From Phytopythium helicoides (lineage: Eukaryota; Oomycota; Peronosporomycetes; Pythiales; Pythiaceae), in assembly GCA_024867545.1 (NCBI GenBank), contig JANFNE010000049.1, forward strand, positions 124,001-188,000: DNA of 64,000 nt, read 5' to 3'. Of the stretch, positions 30,648-41,422 are shown piece after piece. The translations under genes and the position numbers were made by a program. The notes below the pieces were generated by a model. That model saw nothing but the letters and a program-made list of their open reading frames with translations. It did not search any database and had not been told where the DNA came from. Numbering within the stretch: the stretch's first letter is position 1; each line of letters begins with the position of its first letter.

Positions 30648-31800
30648 CTACGATAAAAGACGATGACTGGGAATGGAACCCAGTGAAAATGCAACAATGC
30701 CTGAGTATACAGTGCTATCTGCCGGCAACGCTGAGCGCACCTGCAGACACTTTGTAGCCCCTGATGTGTTAAGTTGGCGCTCGGCAAAAAACGTTAGGTC
30801 TCGGTTGACCCGGAGCATGTAGAAGAGAAGCATGAGCATGTTCTTCGAGGCGTTGACGTCGCGGTTCACAGTAGTACCAAAACAGCCATTGGATCGACAA
30901 TGGAGCACACTATAAACCTTGCACGTCCGCCATTCCTTGTCCGTGCTGTTCTTGACCTTGCAGAGTCGGAGACTGTACTGGTATTCTAGCTGCCGGTGGC
31001 AACGTGAGTGAAGCTTGCTGGTGCGAAACTTATCAATTGGTTGCACACGACAGTAGTTTCTCAACGTGTGCTCGAGTCTTTGGACCGTCCCCGCGGGGCA
31101 CTTCTTGATGAGTCCAGAGTAATCGGTATTGCTCCAATCTCCAAATCCAACCACCGTTCGCCTGCCTGCTTGCTGGGTCAGTCTCCGACATAGTCCATGA
31201 AGCTTCTTCTGCGCAAAGATGTACCGTCCAAAACGCAGGTTGCGGAATCCCTTCGTCCGTGAAAATCCTAGCAGGTTTTCCATACGTGGAATAACGTATC
31301 GTGTGTAAGTTTCCAGCAGCTCGAGCGACGCGGTCTTCTTCGACGGCATCTGACGCTCGGCCGCCAAAATGTCGGGACGCCGCTCCTTCCAGCAAGCTAT
31401 CTTGTGATGAGAAAGGTGAATGTAGAAATGGAGGGTTTTGTGGCCATCTACCACGGCGCCAATGCCGGGTACCCCGGCCATTCACTACGGTTTGAGTCCC
31501 ATGCCGCTTCCCCACGTCCTGCAGCTCGCTTCATGCCACAAGGAAAAGGCACAGGCGCTCAACAGGACCGGTGAGCAGCTACTACCCCATTCCGCGTCCA
31601 CTTCAGCTACTGCATGCTGGAGTTGGAAACATTGACCATCGATATATGAAATCCTGTCGCGCCAACTGAGAGCCAACACCAACACCGCAGCGTTGCAATC
31701 TGGAATGCAATCTGCTGGGGAGCAGTAGCAGCAATTGACGCAAGATCTATACACGTACAAGTCGTGGAAGCACAACCTGTCGCTACTGATGTAAATTCTG
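30648..31800 (-). pseudogene. Eroded Fanzor (eukaryotic TnpB-like RNA-guided nuclease) gene
   Basis: The intact 277-residue frame (31481-30648) ends with clear TnpB/Fanzor hallmarks. These are the strand FGDWSN (113-118), the zinc ribbon FRTSKLHSRC (152-161) with C195 and C200 (HCRSNGC), and the RuvC-III motif VNRDVNASKNM with Asp208. Key residues look lost. The RuvC-I site reads GVPGIGAVVDG, where DPG is expected. The glutamate that normally precedes FRTS is lysine (IDKFRTS). The first zinc cysteine is histidine (KLHSRC). Upstream, to about 31800, shorter frames (for example YIDGQCFQLQHA) suggest an N-terminal part broken by frameshifts. No intact terminal repeats were identified. It is probably an inactive remnant; the family call rests on motifs read by eye. 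Confidence 0.72.
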
Positions 31801-33592
31801 ATCGCTTTGGAGATAGCATCGGCCGTTCCTGAACCTCAGACAGTCGGGACGTTAGTTGGCGGCGAAAATGTCGAGCGAACGAGATTTATGAGCTCCATGC
31901 AGCTCACCGAGAAGTTATACGAGCTGATGAAGAAGCTCTGGCAAAGTCCAAGGCACGGGGAGAATGCGAGACAATACAGAGTCGAGTTGAGAGGTATCGG
32001 TTGTACAATAACGGAGAGTGCTTCGATCGAAGACGCTACACTTGCACGCCATGCATCGCCACACTACCATTCCATTCCGCAGCTTTTGCAGACATCGGGC
32101 TAGTTCAGCTGGAGGTGACTGTCTTCGAGTTCCAAGAGAACGATATATGTCGAATTTTGGAGTTTGTCAGCCGGATCGCTGGCATTTGTACACAAACCAA
32201 TCCGGTGCCCTCTATGTCCACAACTCGACATTCCCTCTCAATAAGTTGTACGGACCTTAGTGAATGAGAACAAGGCCACCGATGTGAGTTTTTGGCTGTC
32301 GCCGACTTGCTGACGTCCCATTTGGCTGTTTCGAGGCAACCCCAGCAAACGTGTGCGCTTCCGGCGTCGCCTACCCAAGACAGCGTGCCTGCCAAGCTGG
32401 AATCGTTAGCGCTCCTGAAACCTGCGCTATCAAGGCCCTCATTAGCATCGTCATGACATACAAACGCAATACCAAAGAGTCGAGCTAGGTTCATGCAGAG
32501 ATCTTCCGGAAGGACCTTAGCGGAACATCTGAGGTCGGGACTAAAAGCCTCGGATGGACCTTCGGCTCAGTCTGTCGTCTTTTCAGACTCAGCGCCACCT
32601 CTATAGTCCTTCATAACGTTTCGACGTGCTCTTCGGGCGATGCGATGATGCTAGCTCAGGCTATTGGGAACACGCTGGTTGGCGAACACGCTGCAAAAAA
32701 AGCATAGTGATGTGTTGCAATAGAGCTTTGCATCCACAAAGTGTCTGGCTGTCCCGTGTCTCCTTTTGATCCCCGTCGTGTAACGAGCACAATGATCCAA
32801 CGCACAGTTCCTGGCTCACCCCTGCTGCCTCGGAACTTTTTGAATTGGAAGCAAGCAGCAAAAGCGCCTGAGACGGAACCCCCGGCACTGCGAGCACACC
32901 CAGTTTGATTTGCGTGCTCAAGATTCGGCAGAGCCATAATCGTGAAGACGACCTTCACCCACCTGGCCAGCTGTGATTAGCAGACTGAGGTCCTTGTTGT
33001 CTGTCTGTACAGTAATCATGAAGACGGCAGCACCACGACCGACGAGCTTCAACTGGCGCGAGCAGGTGGGTGAAGGCCCCACTGCGGGGCTGACGGGCGC
33101 CGTGATTACCTCGCTCTGGTGGGGATGTGGATAATGGATACGTTATGCCCGACTCGACGCAGAGGCACGACGGACTCATCGGTTGTTGCGACGCTGCTGC
33201 AAGTGTCAAACACCTCACATGAATTGCATCGATGAATGATCGCCGTTATGGCTTCGCAGCCATCCTAGTCGAAACGTTTTCCCCGTAATGTCCGCTAAGC
33301 TCGTTTACGAGCTTTCGAACAGCTCACTGGCGGATGACCATGGCGCATGGAGCCGGTGAAAATCCAATGCCCGTCAAAGGCGGGACGAACGAGGCTCCTA
33401 TCCGCAAGGTCGACATTTGTCCCGTCTGGCGCGCGCAGTGCACTCGTGGTGCAGTCTCTGCTGCGACAAATGGAGAGGGCGGAGTGGACCAGCGCTGTCG
33501 ACGACTGCCGGCCGCTTCAATCGATAAATCGCCCATTGTTGCAATTGCTTCGTCGCCGTCACTTCACCGAGAGCGAGTGAGCTCAGCACACA
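31801..33592. other. Intergenic region, Fanzor remnant to small membrane protein 3
   Basis: No firm gene. The best candidate is a 145-codon plus-strand frame at 31833-32267 without an early ATG (NEIYELHAAHREVIRADEEA..., YNNGECFDRRRYTCTPC). It looks coding-like but matches nothing I know. The remainder shows no feature. Confidence 0.35.
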
Positions 33593-33907
33593 ATGGAGAT
33601 GCAGCAGGAGGCAACGACGCTGACGATCGTTATCGCTACTGCCACCGACCGCTCTGCCAAGCCAGATGCGACCAACTCGGGCCTTGTTCCAGTCTGCTAC
33701 AACAAGGACCGCCTTCGAGCACTTTGGCGGCGATACGGTGCTCGCGCGGTGCTTATCTTCGTCGTGATCATCGGGGCAATGCTCACGATCGCCGATATCT
33801 GCTCTCGGCTCTCAAACATCTCGCAGCGGATGCTGTATCGCGCGGCGGTCAACGGCCACGGCCCATTCTTCGTGTTGCTGACCCAGACCGGGACGGACTC
33901 CTTCTGA
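33593..33907 (+). CDS. Small single-pass membrane protein, ICxRL family, member 3
   Basis: 104 residues. A variable N-terminus is followed by VPVCYNKDRLRALWRRYGARAVL, one membrane helix (IFVVIIGAMLTIA), then DICSRLSNISQRMLYRAAVNGHGPFFVLLTQ and a short tail. A weak initiator-like TCACTTC lies about 35 nt upstream. The spacing and order of motifs are the same as in members 1 and 2, confirming a tandem family. No enzymatic motif is present. A regulatory or scaffold role in a membrane is possible but unproven. Confidence 0.7.
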   Translation: MEMQQEATTLTIVIATATDRSAKPDATNSGLVPVCYNKDRLRALWRRYGARAVLIFVVIIGAMLTIADICSRLSNISQRMLYRAAVNGHGPFFVLLTQTGTDSF

Positions 33908-34012
33908 GCCACAGTAAGAGATTTCCTCGACCTTCCAACAGTGTAATATAAGCTATCGCGTACATACTCTCTACCTTCTCTTCATTGTCGTTTCCTCAAC
34001 GCCTGTTCCTCG

Positions 34013-34235
34013 TTGATGGTGCGTCGCAGCTTCGCGCATCAACGCGAGCGATCCTAGGTCCTTATTGATGGTGAATCGCTGCTGTGGTCATCATCGCAAG
34101 GGATCCATTGATGGTGAAGCGCAGCTTCGTTCAGCAACAGCTTGCACACGATCTATTGATGGTGAATCGGTGCTTTGAAGCTGCACTGGTCTCGAAGTTC
34201 GGCATTACAAACGTACAGTACTTGATGGCGACTCA
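34013..34235 (+). repeat. Degenerate tandem repeat, five units of ~45-65 bp
   Basis: The block TTGATGGTGAATCGCTGCT recurs with changes beginning near 34013, 34064, 34108, 34155 and 34222. Spacing is irregular (about 44-66 bp). It lies just downstream of small membrane protein 3 and encodes nothing recognisable. Confidence 0.6.
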
Positions 34236-34635
34236 GTCTTGACGAAGAGCTACGAATTGCGCGGGTGGTCGTCCCTAAGTCCACGGTCAGGAAAATCCAG
34301 CAAAAGCACTAGGGGCGCCATGCGGTCAGGGTGCGTGGTGCTGAATGGCCCAGAATCTGTGCCAGATGGGGACAATACGAGTGGCCGAGACTCGGCATGT
34401 CTGTCCGTTTGAGATGGGGTGGATGACGAAGGCTCTTTTCTTGGCCACAGCACGGTAAATTGGCGGATCCTCCATGATTCAGCTGTCTCAGGATGACGGG
34501 ACAGCGTCTGTCCGCAATACTGATGACGAGCGATCGCCTATCCTGCCCCGCACTCTCCAATTTGCGCGGTCCTCCGCACGCCAAGCGAGCAGATCCCTCC
34601 GTTGAACGCCTCCCGGGGATCTCAACAGACTGCCA

Positions 34636-34951
34636 ATGTCTCTGAGCCACACAGCCGCAGAAGGAGCGATGCCAGCGCCAAGCAATGCATCCGAATGCAA
34701 TCCTTCCGAATCCGTGTCGTTGCTCGTGGAGTCGGCGGAAGTTTGCCCAAGGCACACAGGTCGCAGCGAAACCACCCGCCAGCGACTGGCGTCGTTTGTC
34801 GTGCTTGGGCTGGTCGTCTTTGGCTTTTTACTCGCAATTTTCGAGATCTACTCGCGAACGGCGAAGTCTGACGGGCCAGGTGCTCCGCCTTCGCGCTCAG
34901 AGCGGCCACGTTCCATCCGCCATTGTGCTCTTCTACGACGACGACGTATAA
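34636..34951 (+). pseudogene. Small single-pass membrane protein, ICxRL family, broken member 4
   Basis: The frame from the ATG at 34636 has the expected layout up to the membrane helix (RLASFVVLGLVVFGFLLAIFEIYSR), matching the family position of TLADICSR. The family C-terminus (LTGQVLRLRAQSGHVPSAIVLFYDDD, compare RMLRRAALEGHGPFFILL) is then found in the next frame, ending at 34951. A small indel near 34860-34875 therefore separates the two parts. If translated from the first frame, the protein would end with an unrelated arginine-rich tail. Confidence 0.5.
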
Positions 34952-35044
34952 AAGCCTTGTAAACTAAAATCAAAGTATCTATTGAGCCAAATGTGTGGTC
35001 ATGAGCGTGTGCTATGTGTGTAGAAAGCGTTATCGCGCTCAAGC

Positions 35045-35107
35045 GCAGTCGCTGTTGCCCTGTATCGTGTCAAAGGCTTTGACACGATACAGGGCAACAG
35101 CGACTGC
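35045..35107. repeat. Perfect 63-nt palindrome (31-bp arms, 1-nt centre)
   Basis: The left arm 35045-35075 (GCAGTCGCTGTTGCCC...) and right arm 35077-35107 are exact reverse complements around a single G at 35076. The similarity extends a few bases outward (TCAAGC on both sides) after a 2-nt gap. It lies between small membrane protein 4 and the kinase array, and no gene overlaps it. Confidence 0.95.
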
Positions 35108-35264
35108 TTGACTCAAAGCTCAAACTGAACCATAACACCTCCACAATGACATGTAGAGCACACTCTGGACCGCTCCACATGCTGAGAAGTTCGCTGCGAC
35201 TACCGAAAGTTGCGAGTCAAATCCTCACTTGGAATTTGTATGTTTGCTGATTCCTCCCATTTCA

Positions 35265-35279
35265 CCCCCCCCCCCCCCC
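35265..35279 (+). repeat. Poly-C run (15 C) at the kinase array promoter
   Basis: Fifteen C residues directly precede an initiator-like TTCATTTCCATTCTTCC (35280-35297), about 35-45 nt upstream of the ATG at 35327. The exact length may be affected by sequencing. Confidence 0.6.
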
Positions 35280-35326
35280 TTCATTTCCATTCTTCCAGAG
35301 GGAACCTCAACTCGAGAAAGGCGAAG

Positions 35327-37014
35327 ATGGAAACCGACGTGGTGTCGCCAGACTGGTGGGGGACCAATGTGGACCCGCTGGTAGACGTGTCGAGTCGCTG
35401 GCACTCGGGAAACCGCGAGAAGTTTGTGGTTTCGGAAATTCGAGTGGGTGACAGAGCGATCTCCTGGTTGTGAGATATCGTCAAGAGCAAGAATGAACTA
35501 TCGAGCGCGGTCACGGAGGTGCTGAAGCCTGTGATAACACAGCTTTACAAACATGAAATCGAGCCGCTGGAGGCGATGAAGCTTGCGCAGACTGCCCACG
35601 TCGTACGCCTGGCGACGAAGCTTTACGATATTTTGGTGTTTGCGATGAACGGTGAGAGAGAAGACGAGCTTGACTGGAGGAAAGTGCTCGACGAAGAGCG
35701 AAAAGATCGGCTTGGATATCTTCAAGACAGGCTGAGCGTTCCGGGTTCTGAACAAGTGTGTTTTGATCTTATGACTCTCATCGTTGCGGAATCCACTTCT
35801 CATGAACAACGCCTCCAGGACGAAGAAACAGCTTCCCTTTACTCACTGTATGAATTGATTGTAAATCATACTGGAATGGTCGTAATGAACGTGCCCGATG
35901 CGTTTATAACTACCAACGAGATTTACGACGTACAATTAACTGAAGACGGGAGAATGACAGCACTGTGGAGAGGCGCTCGAGTTTGTGTGGAGTTCACTGC
36001 AGGTGAAGACTTTGAAGCGCTAGTAGGAGTAGCAACTCAGTTGCGCAAAATCATTCACCCTCGCATTGCCCAATTTTTTGGAGTGTGTCATGTCGACAAA
36101 CTATTCGTCATTCGAGAGTATTCAGAGTCATCGCTTGATGAGAATGGAGATAACCGTGTGAATCTTTCTTGGACGGATTTGTGGGCGTGCGCGTGTGCGC
36201 TTGAGCTGATCCACAAGCACGGTCTTGTGTACACCAGTTTTGAAGCAAGAAATATAGTTTTTCTTGCTTCGAGCGGCTGTATTGGGCTGGATGTAACTGG
36301 ATTACAGTTACGACCACAAGATGAATCTGAAGGACTTCAAGCGGAGCAAAACAATACTCTGTCGTTTCTTCGCGTGATAAGTGATTTGCTCCAGCTATCA
36401 ACAGAGCCAAGCCAAACAAGCGATCTTGGTGACACCTTGGCTACGCTTAGGGACGCTTTCGTGCACTTTTTCCAAGATACTTTTGCGTTGGCCACGCCAG
36501 TTGTAGCCTCTGATATAGCAAGACAGTTTGCTGAGTTCGCACCAGCTCACGTTGAATTTGAGCACATTGAGAGAAGGTCGATCAACATTGAATATGGTGT
36601 TAGAGAATGGAGCCTAAGTAGTTTCGGCAGCGATTCTTCCTACGTGTCGTTAGAGGAGCACCGATATCCAAATGCCAATAGCCCTCGCGACGACGCAAGT
36701 AGTGAGTATCAACTGAATAGTTTGATTCAGTCTATCCCGTTATCCAAATTCGAGGCGGAACGTTTCGAGTTTTCACGAGGTTCTTTTGCTTCGATTCATC
36801 ACGCTCAATGGCAAGGAACTGGTGTGGTTCTCAAACTACTCTACAAAGAATCATCAGTAGAAGAATTTGTCAAGGAGGCAAACATTTGGCACTCGCTAAG
36901 TTGCCACCCAAACGTGATCCCTCTCTACGGGATTAATATTGAATCCCCGCGTCGCCCGATTTTCATTTGTGAATTTGCCTGCGGAGGGGAACTTTCTAAC
37001 TGGCTGCGCCGGCT
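35327..37014 (+). pseudogene. TKL kinase array, segment 1: pseudokinase A and N-lobe of kinase B
   Basis: Starts METDVVSPDWWG at 35327. An in-frame TGA at 35471-35473 interrupts it, after which the same frame runs on (DIVKSKNELSSAVTEVLK...), so the stop looks like a point mutation. The helical linker is followed by kinase-like domain A (about 35950-36480). In A the catalytic loop reads YTSFEARN and no DFG is seen, so it is a pseudokinase. Kinase B begins near 36745 (SKFEAERFEFSRGSFASIHHA, VVLKLLYKE, HPNVIPLYG, GGELSNWLR) and loses frame between about 37000 and 37014. Fold and family (tyrosine-kinase-like) follow from B and from the downstream units. Confidence 0.7.
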
Positions 37015-38856
37015 AATCCTGTCGCCAAAGAAATATGGGGAAGACTATATGAAGTCGCTCTGGCCATCCAGTTTGTGCATAGCAAAGGGATTGTCCACGC
37101 TGATTTAAAGTGCAACAACATCATGATTTGTCGAGACAACGTTGCCAAACTCATCGATTTTGGTCTTTGTCTGGATATTAGCGCTTTTAGAGCCACAGGA
37201 TATTCTGTACCTGGAGCGGACCGGTGGAAAGCTCCAGAATGCTTCCGTGGTGAGACTCCATCATTTGCCTCAGATGTCTACTCGTTTGGCATGTGCATCA
37301 TCGAAGCAATATCCGGTGAAGTGCCTTGGAGTGCTATGGAAAACGTTGCTGTACGGTTTTACGTTGAACGTGGAAAATTACCGCAATTGGGAACTGAAGA
37401 GCGACGTTTGGTGAAAGCAATGTGTGCTTTAGATCCGATGAAGCGTCTCACTATGGACGAAGTTGTGAATCGCCTCGACATTTTACGTCGACCGACGGCA
37501 ACCATAGATGCGGGGAAGCAGTCAGATTTGGAGCCATCCTCAATGCATTACAGGAGCATTGACACTAAACGAGATGAAAAGGAGAGTTTTTCTGCAACTG
37601 ACGAATCCACCGACGCAGCCTCAATTGTCCAGCCACCCTCTCCCTCTGAAACGAGATTAGAACATGCAATTGAGGAATTGAATGCATCCCGAGACAATCG
37701 TCGACAACTGCGTGATAAGTTTGGCACCGATCATTGCGCTGTTGTCCATCTGTGTGATTGGCTCATCCAGCTCTTAGATGGTGATTTGGATGATAGTGAA
37801 GCTATGAGTCAAATCTTTGAGCCACTTCGATCAATTACCGAGGAGCTACAAGCCTTTTTGAGCCATTTTGACTGTGCGCCACTTCCTGAACTAGCATTGA
37901 TATCCACGCGGTATCTTCTTGACCGGTTGGAGATGAAGTTCAAGGCAATGAGTGCCTCGCTGAAGACTGAAATTTGTGCTTCACTGTTCGTTTGGGAGCA
38001 AGGTTGGGCAAGTGTCAGAGCACTTCAAATGGATAAAGTCGTCGCTAAAATATGTGACTACCTTACTAGTGCCCAAGACAATGTTTCAGACGAGCTCAGG
38101 TATCTGGTGCAGTACGAGATCGAGAACTCGATGCATGGATATACAGATGAACAAATTTCTTCGGTGAAGAATGCGCTGGAAACGATAAATGATGTTTATT
38201 CCAGCAATGCTGAGTCGACAAGGGCATGGTTTGTACCCTGGTACGAAATTGTGTTGGATGACCAAGGCAAGCCAAGTGCGTATCCCGCAAGTGAGCGGAC
38301 AAGGTGCAAGTTTCGGGGGAAATGGAAGGAAAAACCTATAGATATTACATATTTGGGCACAGGCGGGTCTAATGTCGATGTTGAGATGGCCAATCGTGCT
38401 TCGAAATGGTTTAACTTACGCCACCCGAACCTCATCCACCTGCTTGGTGCATCTCATGTTGGCTTACCGTTCGTAATCACCGAGCAGATGGATCAATCGG
38501 TCCGCGATCTACTAAGGCAGTCGCTGGGGGACGGGATTCCATGGCGTTGCATTGCCCAAGAGGTCGCACGAGGTCTGCGCTTTTTACATCGCCAAAACGT
38601 GGCTCATGGCGATATTAAAGCAGCTCACATCTATATCAACAGTAACAACAAATCGGTGAAGCTAGGTAGTTTGCGCCTATTTGAGCCGAGAATAAATGAG
38701 GGTGACGCAGACCCTTGCCTTCGATGGAAGGCAAATGGTATTATTTTGTTGAAAATCACAAGAGAAAACACATTCTCCGTCGTATCGCTGCTCGACGAGC
38801 GTTCGTCGAGGAAGCAGGCATCCTTGTGGGGAAACTGGTGGTTATTGGGAGCATGA
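37000..38856 (+). pseudogene. TKL kinase array, segment 2: C-lobe of kinase B and pseudokinase C
   Basis: Continues from NPVAKEIWGRLYEVALAIQFVHSKG into the intact catalytic machinery of B: HADLKCNN, DFGLC, KAPECF, DVYSFGMCI. A helical linker (about 37640-38220) ends in the recurrent W-x-x-P signature (AWFVPWYEIV). Pseudokinase C follows (HPNLIHLLGASH, HGDIKAAH, but LGSL where DFG belongs). Its C-lobe after LRWKA is missing and the frame ends in unrelated sequence. The start given is where this frame opens, not a start codon. Confidence 0.7.
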
Positions 38857-39419
38857 TAGATATAACTTTAGAGATTCCTGCTCAATTTGGTGGAATTCAA
38901 GATTTCAAAGCTTGTGTAAAAGAATTACTGATTGGCGATGCGGACCGTTTGTGCGTTGGATTCAATGCAAGTGAGCTTGAAGAAGCACTTACGACCCTAC
39001 TGTATGTAGCGAAATATCGTGGCTTTTTCGGCCATGTTGACGAGAATCATAACGATTTGATCCAAGATCTTGTGGTAAAATTAGCTGAGCACCGAAATCT
39101 TCGTGGAAATTGGAGAAACTCTTCAAGAGTGCCAAAGTGGTACCTGCCAACAGATGAGATTCTCTCATTTTCGTTCTCACGCGAACATTTGAAAGGGATG
39201 AGTGCTTACTCTGCTGTGTACCAAGAAAAATGGCAATCCGAGCTTGCTCATGATGGCCCCGAGGTGGCTGTGAAGTGTATTATTCCTCCTCGTGATTTCG
39301 AAGAGCGTGATAAATTGGAGGAATGCTTTCGAAACTTTATCGATCAATGGTGCAGCAGGCCTTTCCAAAAAAAGATTGTTATTGAAGGATTGTCAATATT
39401 GTACGGGGACAATAATTGA
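38715..39419 (+). pseudogene. TKL kinase array, segment 3: linker and N-lobe of kinase D
   Basis: A new frame from about 38715, after another shift. It carries a linker (VIGSMIDITLEIPAQFGGIQDFKACVKELL..., ALTTLLYVAKY), the signature KWYLPTDEI (near 39140), then kinase N-lobe features: a loop MSAYSAVYQEKW, VAVKCI with the ATP lysine, and an alpha-C-like helix. It stops at 39419, where a ~0.55 kb non-kinase stretch begins. The first codons (MPSMEGKWYYF) are probably not a true start. Confidence 0.6.
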
Positions 39420-39975
39420 TTGGTCTGGCCCCCACAATTTTCCCAATAAGGCAATGATTGCACAGGTCGCTTTGTCAAGTTTCAAACTCTAAATTCGTGT
39501 TCCTCTTGCTAATTTACAGAGCTCTTACGATTTTTCTCGCCTTGGATTCTTCGAAGCTGCTGCCAGCCACTTTTTGCTCACTACGACACTCAACAGGACA
39601 CGATATCAATATGCTACCAGCGACATCGGTACGTGAAGAGCGCTTCTTTTCCAAGGTCAAGCACACTCTTGCCTATATCTAAAAGAGCATGAGCCACGAA
39701 ACCCTCGAAACATTGCTTCTACCAACAGTTGAACTGGGACCTTATCAGCTACGAGATCATCTCTCAGGCTGTGTGGCTGGATTGAGTTGACGAAGTGGAG
39801 ATCGTCAACGGTAACGAAGACGAGCAGCTATCCACTCGATCCAGGCAGGAGTAGCTAGAGCAATAATCATCTGACATTGCAATACATGACTTTGCATATT
39901 GCTGCAGCACAATTATTGATTGCTCGGGGTCGTCGCCAAGCAATCCATAAGCAATATATATTCGGCAAGGCCTGA
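39420..39975. other. Non-kinase interruption inside kinase D
   Basis: About 555 bp separating the N-lobe from the C-lobe of the same kinase domain. It has no long frame and stops in all frames. Similar 14-base direct sequences, ACAATAATTGATTG near 39409 and ACAATTATTGATTG near 39908, lie close to its ends. It may be a non-autonomous insertion, or a replaced segment. Confidence 0.5.
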
Positions 39976-41157
39976 TGGTGCAGACTAAAGAACCCCAATT
40001 TGGTGGAACTCTATCGAGCGCATCATGTCACTTGGCCGTTGCTTGTGATGAGCGAATTTGCGGAGCGAGGTAACTTTGAAGAGTATTTTCGGAACGAGCT
40101 TCTCTCAAAGGATCGATGGCGCTTGTTTCGGGACGTATCGCTTGGCTTATTGCACATTCATGCAAAAAAGCACTTTCATGGTGATATCAAACCCTCCAAC
40201 TTGCTTGTTGGTTCTGATGGAATAGGCAAATTAAGCGATATCGGCTTTGGCGCGGTATTTTGGTTGCTCAAGAGCGACAGCACAAACAGTGGCGACTCAT
40301 GTTGGGTAGCACCCGAAGTACAACAATTTAACGGGAGGCATGTGTCCTCACATAGCGACGTGTATTCTCTGGGAAAAAGCGTTTTGGCCTCATATGCTTC
40401 GAATTTAACACCCTGGCAAGTTCCTCCAGGTTCGAGTGAGCAGTGGAATGAACTCACAGACCGACCACCAGACATGACAGAAGACAGTGCATGGGAGTTG
40501 GTTAAGAACATGTGCAAACGTGAGCCATTGAACCGCCCAGATATCTATCAAGTTGAACGCTGTCTAGTTGATCTCAAATCTTTAATCGAGGATGGTGAAG
40601 GCATAACAACAGCTGCAGAAATTAATCATAAGCTCAATACTTTGCTTTCAAGCTCGATGAGACTGCAGCAAAATAGACATAGCACATGTGTGAGCATGGA
40701 AAATGTCATACTTGAGAGGCTGGATGGTTTTAAAAATTACGTCAACGAACACGAGCAAGTTCTAACCGCGCCAAATCGTCGTCAAATCGGCAGCACTTTA
40801 GATTGGCTCAACAACATGATTGAGCATCAATTAGCACGTTCTCGCAAATTGGCTCCGAAGCTTAAGCTTCTCGCTTGCCGACAGCATGCTTACGAGTTGA
40901 AACAAATGCTTCACGAACTGGATCGCCTCGCAAGATACCTTGGTCAGACTCTTGGTACTGACTGGGAGGAAGGATGGAAATCATATCGAAAAGTTCAAAT
41001 TCGTGAGCTATTGCAAACCTGTGAGTCGATGACTGAGTGGCCACTTGTTGATGTTCACACAATGGCAGTGGGTCTCCGGTACGAGATTTCCAGGTACCTG
41101 CGAGAGTTACTTCCAAGATGCAATTGCCCTGCTCGAAGAAATTCTTCACAAAGCTGA
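39976..41157 (+). pseudogene. TKL kinase array, segment 4: C-lobe of kinase D and linker E
   Basis: Opens mid-domain with KNPNLVELYRAHHVTWPLLVMSEFAERGNFEEYF. It has a complete C-lobe: HGDIKPSN (catalytic Asp present), SDIGFG in place of DFG, WVAPEVQQF, and SDVYSLGKSV. A DIG for DFG change can be tolerated, but activity is uncertain, and the domain lacks its N-lobe in this frame. The following helical linker (about 40600-41100) loses frame near 41100-41115 by one base; the residues QDAIALLEEILHKADQ continue in the next frame. Confidence 0.65.
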
Positions 41158-41410
41158 TCAAATCTTAGGTGCTTCTGTCACTGTTCCCAACTGGCTTGTG
41201 ATGCCGTACGAATTGCGAATCAATAAAAATGATAACCTAGGTTCTGGCGGCTTTGGCTGCGTCACAGTGGAGAAATCCGCCGAATGCATGTTGCGGTGAA
41301 AACAGTAGCAGCAAATGAAGTGACTTCATTTTTCGGTCCTCGGACCGAATTCTCGAGTTTCAAATTCATGGGGTGGTCTGTATCTCGTGATACCAATGGT
41401 GAGAGTATGA
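41105..41410 (+). pseudogene. TKL kinase array, segment 5: N-lobe of kinase E
   Basis: The linker end and signature NWLVMPYEL are followed by an intact glycine loop LGSGGFGCV (near 41240). A one-base shift near 41270 moves the lysine strand (HVAVKTVAANEV) into the third frame. About 80 bp of unmatched sequence then precede the alpha-C helix, which opens the next segment. No GT-AG pair fits an intron here. Confidence 0.6.
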
Positions 41411-41422
41411 CCTTCTATTGCC

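Noticed and set aside
35440..35490. Possible short intron removing the TGA at 35471
   Set aside because: The only GT...AG pair would give an intron of about 44 nt, shorter than any other in the window, while the frame continues naturally past the stop.
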